Below are positions 45,392 to 59,019 of a DNA stretch of 64,000 nucleotides, in pieces; positions within the stretch are counted from its first letter, which is position 1; every line of letters starts with the position of its first letter. Source of the DNA: Ptiloglossa arizonensis (taxonomy: Eukaryota; Arthropoda; Insecta; Hymenoptera; Colletidae). The position numbers and the translations under genes were made by a program. The stretch is from positions 98,098 to 162,097 of the forward strand of contig NW_027479293.1 in the NCBI RefSeq assembly GCF_051014685.1, in the 5' to 3' direction. The notes under the pieces are model-generated. The model had not been told where the DNA came from. It searched no databases and saw nothing but the letters and a program-made list of their open reading frames with translations.

Positions 45392-45608
45392 CTATGACGT
45401 ATAACGTATAACGACTAACGTATAACGTATAACGTATAACGTATAACGTACAACGTGTAACGTAGAACGTATAACGTATAATATATGACGTATAACGTAT
45501 AACCCATAACGTGTAACGTATAACGTATAACGTATAACGTATAACGTATAACGTATAACGTATAACGTATAACGTATAACGTATAACGTATAACGTATAA
45601 CGTATAAC
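45392..45608. repeat. Domain-B end module, copy 2
   Basis: Matches the 37069 copy at 8,323 bp. Confidence 0.85.
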
Positions 45609-45993
45609 CTATGACGTATTACGTATAACGTATAACGTATACCGTATAACGTATAACGTATAACGTATAACGTATAACGTATAACGTATAACGTATAACG
45701 TATAACGTATAACGTATAACGTATAACGTATAACGTATAACGTATAACGTATAACGTATAACGTATAACGTATAACGTATAACGTATAACGTATAACGTA
45801 TAACGTATAACGTACACCGTATAAAGTATAACGTATAACGTATAACGTATAACGTATAACGTATAACGTATAACGTATAACGTATAACGTATAACGCATA
45901 ACGTATAACGTATAACGTATAACGTATAATGTATAACTTTTAACGTATAACGTATAAGGTATAACGTAATACGTATAACGTATAACGTATAAC

Positions 45994-46273
45994 GTACAAC
46001 GTATAATGTATAACGTATAACGTATAACGTATAACCTATAACGTATAACGTATAAGCTATAACGTAATACGTATAACGTATAACGTATAACGTATAAAGC
46101 ATAACGTATAACGTATAACGTATAACGTATAACGTATACCGTATAACGTATAACGTGTAACGTATGACGTATAACGTATAGCGTATAACGTATATCGTAT
46201 AACGTATAACGTTTAACGTATAACGTATAACATATAATGTATAACGCATATCCTAGAACTTATGCTGAATAAC
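45994..46273. repeat. A cassette 14
   Basis: Complete cassette, the second copy (8,330 bp) of the one at 37664. Confidence 0.9.
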
Positions 46274-46728
46274 GTATAACGTATAACGTATAACGTATAA
46301 CGTATAACGTATAACGTATAACGTATAACGTGTAACGTATAACGTATACCGTATAAAGTATAACGTATAACGTATAACGTATTACGTATAACGTATAACG
46401 TATAACGTATAACGTATAACGTATAACGTATAACGTATAACGTATAACGTATAACGTATAACGGATAACGTATAACGTATAACGTATAACGTATAACGTA
46501 TAACGTATAACGTATAATGTATAACCTATAACAAATAACGTATTACGTATAACGTATAACGTATAACGTATAACGTATAACGTATAACGTATAACGTATA
46601 ACGTATAACGTATAACGTATAACGTATAACGTATAACGTATAACGTATAACGTATAACGTATAACGTATAACGTATAACGTATAACGTATAACGTATAAC
46701 GTATAACGTATAACGTATAACGTATAAC

Positions 46729-47064
46729 GTATACCGTATAATGTATATCGTATAACGTAAGACCTATGAAGTATAACGTATAACGTATAACGTATAACGT
46801 ATAACGTATAATGTATAACGTATAACGTATAACGTATAATGTATAACCTATAACAAATAACGTATTACGTATAACGTATAACGTATAACGTATAACGTAT
46901 AACGTATAACGTATAACGTATAACGTATAACCTATGACGTATAACGTATAACGTATAATGTATACCGTATAACGTATATCGTATAACGTATAACGTATAA
47001 CGTATTACATATTACGTATACCGTATAATGTATATCGTATAACGTAAGACCTATGAAGTATAAC
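46729..47064. repeat. C doublet 6
   Basis: Markers start at 46729 and 47016, 287 bp apart, including the private GTACAAC after the second marker. Copy of doublet 3 within the 8.3-kb duplication; still free of indels. Confidence 0.9.
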
Positions 47065-47572
47065 GTATAACGTATAACGTATAACGTACAACGTATAATG
47101 TATAACGTATAACGTATAACGTATAACGTATAACGTATAACGTATAACGTATAACGTATAACGTATAACGTATAACGTATAACGTATAACGTATAACGTA
47201 TAACGTGATAACGTATAACGTATAACGTATAACGTATAACGTATACGTATAACGTATAACGTATAACGTATAACGTATAACGTATAACGTATAACGTGTA
47301 ACGTATAACGTATACCGTATAAAGTATAACGTATAACGTATAACGTATAACGTATAACGTATAACGTATAACGTATAACTTATAACGTATAACGTATAAC
47401 GTATTAACGTATAAGTACGTATAACGTATAACGTATAACGGATAACGTATAACGTATAACGTATAACGTATAACGTATAACGTATAACGTATAATGTATA
47501 ACCTATAACAAATAACGTATTACGTATAACGTATAACGTTTAACGTATAACGTATAACATATAATGTATAAC

Positions 47573-47600
47573 GCATATCCTAGAACTTATGCTGAATAAC
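47573..47600. repeat. A tag with a short cassette flank, second copy
   Basis: Same A/C joint as at 39225, displaced by 8,348 bp after several single-base indels. Confidence 0.82.
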
Positions 47601-48120
47601 GTATAACGTATAACGTATAACGTATAACGTATAACGTATAACGTATAACGTATAACGCATAACGTATAACGTATAACGTATAACGTATAACGTATAATGT
47701 ATAACTTTTAACGTATAACGTATAACGTATAACGTATAACCTATAACAAATAACGTATTACGTATAACGTATAACGTATAACGTATAACGTATAACGTAT
47801 AACGTATAACGTATAACGTATAACGTATAACGTATAACGTATAACGTATAACGTATAACGTATAACGTATAACGTATAACGTATAACGTATAACGTATAA
47901 CGTATAACGTATAACGTATAACGTATAACGTATAACGTATAACGTATACCGTATAAAGTATAACGTATAACGTATAACGTATAACGTATAAACGTATAAC
48001 GTATAACGTATAACGTATAACGCATAACGTATAACGTATAACGTATAACGTATAATGTATAACTTTTTAACGTATAACGTATAACGTATAACGTAATACG
48101 TATAACGTATAACGTATAAC

Positions 48121-48398
48121 GTACAACGTATAATGTATAACGTATAACGTATAACGTATAACCTATAACGTATAACGTATAAGCTATAACGTAATACGTA
48201 TAACGTATAACGTATAACGTATAAAGCATAACGTATAACGTAAACGTATAACGTATACGTATACCGTATAACGTATAACGTGTAACGTATGACGTATAAC
48301 GTATAGCGTATAACGTATATCGTATAACGTATAACGTTTAACGTATAACGTATAACATATAATGTATAACGCATATCCTAGAACTTATGCTGAATAAC
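48121..48398. repeat. A cassette 15, indel-damaged (278 bp)
   Basis: Counterpart of 39771-40050 with the same unit order but two bases short, through irregular units near 48.24-48.26 kb. It is the last A tag in the window. Confidence 0.83.
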
Positions 48399-48876
48399 GT
48401 ATAACGTATAACGTATAACGTATAACGTATAACGTATAACGTATAACGTATAACGTTGTAACGTATAACGTATACCGTATAAAGTATAACGTATAAACGT
48501 ATAACGTATAACGTATAACGTATAACGTATAATCGTATAACGTATAACGTATAACGTATAACGTATAACGTATAACGTATAACGTATAACGGATAACGTA
48601 TAACGTATAACGTATAACGTATAACGTATAACGTATAACGTATAATGTTATAACCTATAACAAATAACGTATACGTATAACGTTAACGTATAACGTATAA
48701 CGTAAACGTATAACGTAACGTATAACGTAATAACGTATAACGTATAACGTATAACGTATAACGTATACGTATAACGTATTACGTATAACGTATAACGTAT
48801 AACGTATAACGTATAACGTATAACGTATAACGTATAACGTATAACCGGTATAACGTATAAACGTATAACGTATAAC

Positions 48877-49205
48877 GTATACCGTATAATGTATATCGTA
48901 TAACGTAAGACCTATGAAGTATAACGTATAACGTATAACGTATAACGTATAACGTATAATGTATAACGTATAACGTATAACGTATAATGTATAACCTATA
49001 ACAATAACGTATTACGTATAACGTATAACGTATAACGTATAACGTATAACGTATAACGTATAACGTATAACGTATAACCTATACGTATAACGTATACGTA
49101 TAATGTATACCGTATAACGTATATCGTATAACGTATAACGTATAACGTATTACAATTACGTATACCGTATAATGTATATCGTATAACGTAAGACTATGAA
49201 GTATA
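48877..49205. repeat. C doublet 7, indel-damaged
   Basis: Markers start near 48877 and 49160, 283 bp apart because of lost bases; the second has a missing base in the GTAAGAC-CTATGAA joint. Confidence 0.8.
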
Positions 49206-49691
49206 ACGTATAACGTATAACGTATAACGTATAACGTATAATGTATACGTATAAACGTATAACGTATAACGTATAACGTATACGTATAACGTATAACGTA
49301 TAACGTATAACGTTAACGTATAACGTAACGTATAACGTATAACGTATAACGTATAACGTATAACGTATAACGTATAACGTATAACGTATAACGTATAACG
49401 TATACGTATAACGTATAACGTATAACGTATAACGTATAACGTATAACGTATAACGTATAACGTATAACGTATAACGATATAACGTGTAACGTATAACGTG
49501 TAACGTATAACGTATAACGTATAACGTATAACGTATAACGTATAACGTATAACGTATAACGTATAACGTATAACGTATACGTATAACGTATAACGTATAA
49601 CGTATAACGTATAACGTATAACGTATAACGTATAACGTATAACGTATAACGATAACGTATAACGTATAACGTATAACGTATAACGTATAAC

Positions 49692-50021
49692 GTATACCGT
49701 AAATGTATATCGTATAACGTAAGACCTATGAAGTATAACGTATAACGTATAACTTATACGTATAACGTATAACGTATAACGTATAACGTATAACGTATAA
49801 TGTATAACCTATACAAATAACGTATTACGTTAACGTATACGTATAACGTATAACGTATAACGTATAACTATAACGTATAACGTTATACTATGACGTATAA
49901 CGTATAACGTAAAATGTATACCGTATAACGTATATCGTATAACGTATAACGTATAACGTATTACAGTATTACGTATACTCGTATAATGTATAACGTATAA
50001 CGTAAGACCTATGAAGTATAA
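49692..50021. repeat. C doublet 8, indel-damaged
   Basis: Markers start near 49692 and 49973. The first lacks one base in the GTATAAT unit; the second has an extra T after GTATAC. The private GTAAAAT between them identifies it as the copy of doublet 5. Confidence 0.78.
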
Positions 50022-53000
50022 CGTATAACGTATAACGTATAACGTATAACGTATAATGTATAACGTATAACGTATAACGTATAACGGTATAAACGTATAA
50101 CGTATAACGTATAACGTATAACGTATAATGTATAACGTATAACGTATAACGACTATAACGTATAACGTATACGATTAACGTATAACGTATAACGTATAAC
50201 GTATAACGTATAACGTATAACGTATAACGTATAACGTATAACGTATAACGTATAACGTATAACGTATAACGTATACGTATAATGTATACGTATAACGTAT
50301 AACGTATAACGTATAACGTATAACGTGTAACGTATAACGTATAACGTATAACGTATAACGTATAACGTATACGATAACGTAAGTAAGACGTATAACGTAT
50401 AACGTATAACGTATAACGTATAACGTTATAACGTATAACGTATACGTATAACGTATAACCTATGACGTATAACGTATAACGTATAATGTATACCGTATAA
50501 CGTATAACGTATAACGTATAACCTATGACGTATAACGTATAACGTATAACCTATACGTATAACGTATAACGTATAAAGTCAACGTATAACGTATAACGTA
50601 TAACGTATAACGCATAACGTATACGTATATTGTATAACGTATAACGTATAACGTATACGTATAACGTTTAACGTATAATTGTATAACGTATAACGTATAA
50701 CGTATAACCTATGACGTATAACGTATAACGTATAACGTATAACGTATAACGTATAACGTATAACGTATAACGTATAACGTATAATAACGATAACGTATAA
50801 CGTATAACGTATAACGTATAACGTATAACGTATATGTATAACGTATAACGTATAACGTATAACGTATAACGACAACATATAACGTATAACGTATAACGTA
50901 TTACTATTACGTATACCGTATAATGTATATCGTATAACGTAGACCTATGAAGTATTAAACGTATAACGTATAACGTATAAACGTATAACGTACGTATAAC
51001 GTATAACGTATAACGTATACGTATAACGTATAACGTATAACGTATAACGTATAAACGTCGTATAACGTGTAACGTATAACGTGTAACGTATAACGTAAGT
51101 ATAACGTATAACGTATAACGTATAACGTATAACGTATAACGTATAACGTTATAACGTATAACGTATAACGTATATACGTATACGTATAACGTATAACGTA
51201 ACCGTATAACGTATAACGTATAACGTTAACGTATATTGTATAACGTATAACGTATAACGTATAACCTATGACGTATAACGTATAACGTATAACGTATAAC
51301 GATACGTATAACATATAAAGTACAACGTATTAACGTATAACGTATAACGTATAACGTATAACGCATAACGTATAACGTATAACGTATAACGTATAACGTA
51401 TAACGTATGAAGTATAACGTGTAACGTACTAACGTATAACGTATAACGTATAACGTATAACCTATGACGTATTAACGTAAAACGTATAACGATAACGTAT
51501 AACGTATAACGTATAACGTATACGTATAACGTATAACGTTAACGTATATTATAACGTATACTAACGTATAACGTAACGTATAACGTATAACGTATAACGT
51601 ATCACATATAACGTATAACGTATAACGTATAACGTAACGTATAACGTATAACGTATAACGTATAACGTATAACATATAAAGTACAACGTATAACGTATAA
51701 CGTATAACGTATAACGTATACGCATAACGTATAACGTATAACGTATAACGTATAACGTATGAAGTTACGTGTAACGTACTAAACGTATAACGTATAACGT
51801 ATAACCTATGACGTATAACGTATAACGTATAACGTATAACGTATATCGTATAACGTATAACGTATATCGTATAACGTATAACGTATAACGTATAAACGTA
51901 TAACGTATATTGTATAACGTATAACGTCTTATAACGTATAACGTATATGTATAACGTATAACGTATAACGTATAACCGTATAACGTATAACGTATAACGT
52001 ATACCGTATAACGTATAAACGTATAACGTATAACGTATAACGTAAGATTGTATAACGTATAACGTATAACGTATAACGTATAACGTATAACCTATGACGT
52101 AATAACGTATAACGTATAACGTATAACGTATACGTATAACGTATAACGTATAACGTATATCAGTATAACGTATAACGTTAACGTATATTGTATAACGTAT
52201 AACGTATAACGTATAACCTATGACGTATAACGTACGTATAACGTATAACGTATAACGTATAACGTATAACGTATAACGTATAACGTATAACGTATAGTGT
52301 ATAACGTATAACGTATAACGTATAACGTATAACCTATGACGTATAACGTATAACGTATAATGTACCGTATAACGTATAATGTATACGTATAACGTATAAC
52401 GTATAATGTATAACGTATAACGTATACTATAACGTATAACGTATACTATACGTAACGTATAACGTATAACGTATAACCTATAACGTATAACGTATAACGT
52501 ATAAAAGTACTATACGTATAACGTATAACGTATAACGTATACGTAACGTATAACGTATAACGTATAACGTATAACGTATAACGTATAACGTATAACAGTA
52601 AACGTATAACGTATAAACGTATACGTATAACTATACGTATAACGTATACGTATAACGTATAACGGTATAACGTTAACGTATAACGTATAACGTATAACGT
52701 ATAAACGTATAACGTATACGTATAACGTATAACGTATAACGTATAACGTATATTGTATAACGTATATCGTATAACGTATAACGTATAACGTATAACGTAT
52801 AAACGTATAACGTATACGTATAACGTATAACGATAATAACGTATAACGTATAACGTATAACAGTATAACGTATAACGTATAACGTAAACGACGTATAACG
52901 TATAACGTATAACGTATAACGTATAACGTATAACGTATAACGTATAACGTATACCTACGTATAACGATACCGTATAACGTATAACGTATAACGTATAACG

Positions 53001-56000
53001 ATAACGTATATTGTATAACGTATAACGTATAAGGTATAACGTATAACGTAAACCTATGACGTATAACGTATACGTATAACGTATAACGTATAACGTATAC
53101 GTATAACGTATAACGTATACGTATAACGTATACGTATAACGTATAACGTATATTCTATAACAGTATAACGTATAACGTATAACGTATAACGTATAACGTT
53201 ATAACGTATAACGTATAACGTATAACGTATAACGTATAACGTATACTACGTTACGTATAACGTATAACGTATAACGTATAACGTATAACGTATAACGTAT
53301 AACGTATAACGTATAACGTATAACGTATAACGTATAACGTATAACGTATAACGTATAACGTATACGTATAACGTTATATACGTAATAACGTATAACGTAT
53401 AACGTTAACTTAAGACGTATAACGTATAACGTATAACGTATAACGTATAACGTATAACGTATATACGTATAACGTTTAACGATATTTAACGTATAACGTA
53501 TAACGTATAACCTATACGTATAACGTATACGTATAACGTATAACGTATACGTATAACGTATAACGTATAACGTATAACGTATAACGTATAACGTATAACG
53601 TATAACGATAACGTATAACGTATAACGTATAACCTATGACGTATAACGTATAACGTATACGTATAACGTATCACATATAACGTATTACGTATAACGTATA
53701 ACGTATAACGTATAACGTATAACGTATAACGTATAACGTATAACGTATAACGTATAACTATAAAGTACAACGTATAACGTATAACGTATAACGTATAACG
53801 TATAACGCATAACGTATAACGTATAACGTATAACGTATAACGTATAACGTATTAACGTGTACGTACAACGTATAACGTATAACGTATAACGTATAACCTA
53901 TGACGTATAACGTATAACGTATAACGTATAACGTATACGTATAACGTATAACGTATAACGTATAACGTTTAACGTATAACGTATAACGTATAACGTATGA
54001 CGTATATTGTATAACGTATAACGTATAACGTATAACGTATATTGTATAACGTATAAACGTATAACGTATGACGCTATTACGTATAACGTATAACGTATAA
54101 CGTATACGTATAACGTATAACGTATAACGTATAACGTATAACGTATATTGTATAACGTAAACGATAACGTATAACGTATAACGTATACCTATGACGTATA
54201 ACGTATAACGTATAACGTATAACGTATAACGTATAACGTATAACGTATAACGTATATCGTATAACGTATAACGTTTAACGTATATTGTATAACGTATAAC
54301 GTATAACGTATAACGTATACCTATGACGTATAACGTATAACGTATAACGTATAAACGTATAACGTATAACGTAACGTATAACGTATAACGTGGTACGTAT
54401 AACGTATAACGTATAACGTAACTATAACGTATGACGTATAACGTATAACGTATACGTATAACGTATAACGTATAACGTATAAAGTATAACGTATAACGTA
54501 TAACGTATAACGTTTAACGTATATTGTATAACGTATAACGTATAACGTATAACCTATGACGTATAACGTATACGTATAACGTATAACGTATGACGTATAC
54601 GTATAACGTATAACGTATAACTGTATAACGTATATACGTATAACGTATAACGTATAACGTATAACGTATAACGTATAACCTATAAAGTATAACGTATTAA
54701 CGTATAACGTATAACGTATATTGTATAACGTATAACGTATAACGTATAACCTATGACGTATAACGTATATCCGTATAACGTATAACGTATAACCGTATAA
54801 CGTATAACGTATATTGTATAACGTATAACGTATAAACGTATAACGTATAACGTATAAACCTATGACGTATAACGTATACGTATAACGTATAACGTATAAC
54901 GTATAACGTATAACGTATAACGTATAACGTATATCGTATAACGTATAAACGTTTAACGTATATTGTATACGTATAACGTATAACGTATAAACCTATGACG
55001 TATAACGTATAACGTATAACGTATAACGTATAACGTATAACGCATAACGTACAACGTATAACGTATAACGTATAACGTATAACCTATGACGTATAACGTA
55101 AAACGTATAACGTATACGTATTACGTATACGTATAACGTATACGTATAACGTATATTGTATAACGTATAACGTATAACGTATAACGTATAACGTATAACG
55201 TATACGTAGAACGTATAACGATATACGTATAACGTATATTGTATAACGCATAAACGTATAACGTATACGTATAACGTATAACGTATAACGTATACAACGT
55301 ATAAACGTATAACGTATAACTATAACGTATAACGTATAACGTATAACGTAATAAAGTATGACGTATAACGTATAACGTATAACGTATACGTATTACGTAA
55401 AAGTATGACGTATATCGGTATGACGTATACGTATAATCGTGTAACGTATAACGTGTACGTTTAACGTATAACGATATAACGTATAACGTATACGTATATT
55501 ATAACGTATAACGTATAACGTATAACGTATACGTATACGTATAACGTATAACGTATACGTATAACGTATAACGTATAACGTATAACGTTACGTATATTGT
55601 ATAACGTATAACGTATAACGTATAACCTATGACGTATAACGTATAACGTATAACGTATAACGTATGACGTATATCGTATAACGTATAACGTATAACGTAT
55701 AACGTATAACGTATAACGTATAACTATAACGTATAACGTATAACGTATAACCTATAAGTATAACGTATAACGTATAGTACGTATAACGTATATTGTATAA
55801 CGTATAACGTATAACGTATAACCTATGACGTATAACGTATACCGTATAAACGTATAACGTATAACGTATAACGATATAACGTATATTGTATAACGTATAA
55901 CGTATAACGTTATAACGTATAACGTATAACGTATAACGTGTAACGTATAACGTATAACATATAACGTTTAACGTATAACGTATATCGGAATAACGTATAC

Positions 56001-59000
56001 GTATTTACGTATACCGTAACGTATAACGTATAACGTATAACCTATGACGTATAACCGTATAACGTATAACGTATAACGTATAACGTATGACGTATAATAT
56101 GACGTATAACGTATAACGTATAACGTATAACGATAACGTGTAACGATAACGTATAACGTATAACGTTATAACGTATAGACGTATAACGTATAACGTATAA
56201 CGTATAACGTATAACGTATAACGTATAACGTATAACGTATAACGTATAACGTATAACCTATAAAGTATAACGTATAACGTATAACGTATAACGTATATGA
56301 TAACGTATACGTATAACGTATAACCTATGACGTATAACGTATAACCGTATAACGTATAACGTATTAACGTATAACGTATAACGTATATTGGTATAACGTA
56401 TAACGTATACGTAGAACGTATAACGTATAACCTATAGTATACGTATAACGTATAACGTATAACGTATTAAGACGTATAACGTATAACGTATAACCTATGA
56501 CTATAACGTATAACGTTATCGTATAACGGTATAACGATACGTATAACGTATAACGTATAACGTATATCGTATAACGTTTAACGTATAACGTATAACGGTA
56601 TAACGTATTACATATATACGTATAACGTATAACGTATAACGTATACAAGACGTATAACGTATAACTATACGTTAACGTATAACGTATAACGTTAACTATG
56701 ACGTATAACGTATATCATATAACAGTTTAACGTATAACGTATAACGTATAACGTATATGATAACGTATTACATATTACGTATACCGTATACGTATAACGT
56801 ATAACGTATAACCTATGACGTATAACGTTATAACGTATAACGTATAACGTAAAACGTATGACGTATAATGTATGAGTAAACGTATAACGTATAAAAGTAT
56901 AACGTATAACGTATAACGTATATTGTATAACGCATAACGTATAACGATATAGCCGTATAACTATAACGTATAACGTATAACGTATAACGTATACGTATAC
57001 GTATATACGTATAACGTATATAACGTATAACGTATAACGTAAAAGTATGACGCATAACGTATAACGTATACGTATAACGTAAAAAGTATGACGTATATCG
57101 TATGACGTTAACGTATAACGTGTAACGTATAACGTGTAACGTATAACGTATAACGTATAACGATAACGTATAACGTATATTATAACGTATAACGTATAAC
57201 GTATAACGTATACGTATACGTATAACGTATACGTATTAACGTATAACATAGTAACGTTTACGTATAACGTATAACGTATAACGTATAACGTATTACATAT
57301 TACGTATACCGTATAACGTATAACGTATAACGTATAACGTATAACGTATAACGTATAACGTATATCGTATAACGTATAACGTTTAACGTATATTGTATAA
57401 CGTATAACGTATAACGTATAACCTATGACGTATAACGTATAACGTATAACGTATAACGTATAACGTACAACGCATACCGTTAAACGTATAACGTATAACG
57501 TATAACGTATAACCTATGACGTATAACGTATAACGTATAACGTATACCGTATAACGTATAACGTATAACGTATAACGTATAACGTATATTGTATATACGT
57601 ATAACGTATAACGTATAACGTATAACGTATAACGTATAACGTATAACGTAATAACGTATAACGTATAACGTATTACGTATAACATATAACGTTTAACGTA
57701 TAACGTATAACGTACTAACGTATAACGTATTACATATTACGTATACCGTATAACGTATAACGTATAACGTATAACCTTATGACGTATAACGTATACGTAT
57801 AACGTATAACGTATAACGTATACGTATAATGTATGACGTATAACGTATAACGTATAAAGTATAACGTATAACGTATAACGTATATTGTATAACGCATACG
57901 TATAACGTATACCGTATACTTATAACGTATAACGTATAACGTATAACGTATAACGTATAACGTATAACGTATAACGTATAACGTATAAGCGTATACGTAA
58001 AAGTATGACGCATAACGTATGACGTATAACGTATAACGTAAAAAGTATGACGTATATCGTATGACGTAGAACGTATAACGTGTAACGTATAACGTGTAAC
58101 GTATAACGTATAACGTATAACGGATAACGTATAACGTATATTGTATAACGTATAACGTATAACGTATAACGTATAACGTATAACGTATAACGTATAACGT
58201 ATAACGTATAACATATAACGTTTAACGTATAACGTATAACGTATAACGTATAACGTATTACATATTACGTATACCGTATAACGTATAACGTATAACGTAT
58301 AACCTATGACGTATAACGTATAACGTATAACGTATAACGTATAACGTATGACGTATAATGTATGACCGTATAAACGTATAACGTATAACGTATAACGTAT
58401 AACGTGTAACGTATAACGTATAACGTATAACCTATTGACGTATAACGTATAACGTATAACGTATAACGCATACGAATAACGTATAACGTATAACGTATAA
58501 CGTATAACGCATAACGTATAACGTAAAACGTATAACGTATAATGTATACGTATAACGTATAACGTATAACCTATGACGTATAACGTATAACGTATAACGT
58601 ATAACGTATAACGTATAACGTATAACGTATAAAGTTACAACGTATAACGTGTAACGTATAACGTGTAACGTATAACGTATAACGTATAACGTATAACGTA
58701 TAACGTATAACGTATAACATATAACGTATAAGGTATAACGTATAACGTATAACGTATAACGTATAACGTATAATTTATAACGTATAACGATAACGTATAA
58801 CGTATAACGTATAACGTATAACGTATACGTATAACGTCTATAACGTAAAACGTATAACGTAAAACGTATAAAGTATAATCGTATAACGTATAACGTATAT
58901 ACGTATAACGTATAACTATACGTATAACGTATGACGTATAATGCATAACGTACAACGTATAACGTATAACGTATAACGTATTAACGTATAAACGTCTAAC

Positions 59001-59019
59001 GTATAACGTATAACGTATA

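Larger units (their letters stand above)
42241..45813. repeat. Array domain B, second (short) block
   Basis: From about 42.25 to 43.9 kb the variant order follows that of 22.7-24.2 kb. It then jumps to the order seen at 35.65-37.49 kb. The jump, between 43.94 and 44.00 kb, is the junction of the 8,323-bp tandem duplication. Single-base indels occur between 42.34 and 43.81 kb. Confidence 0.78.
45814..50020. repeat. Composite A+C domain, third block
   Basis: This is the second copy of the 37.5-41.7 kb block: A tags at 46246, 47573 and 48371 and C markers at 46729, 47016, 48877, 49160, 49692 and 49973 match that order at a displacement of 8,323-8,350 bp. Copies are clean to about 47.2 kb and increasingly broken by indels beyond it. 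Confidence 0.8.
43973..52250. repeat. 8,323-bp tandem segmental duplication, copy 2
   Basis: Matches copy 1 at 8,323 bp up to about 45.83 kb, then at 8,330 bp because one extra heptamer lies between 45830 and 45896, and then at variable displacement once indels begin near 47.2 kb. The match can be followed by variant order to a CTATGAC near 52.22 kb. Beyond that the order follows that of about 24.3 kb rather than 35.65 kb, marking the right edge. Confidence 0.82.

Noticed and set aside
52300..53500. A distinct repeat family based on GTATACGT-like units
   Set aside because: GTATACG arises here from loss of one A in GTATAACG; it is scattered, never forms a run of its own, and coincides with the general indel noise.
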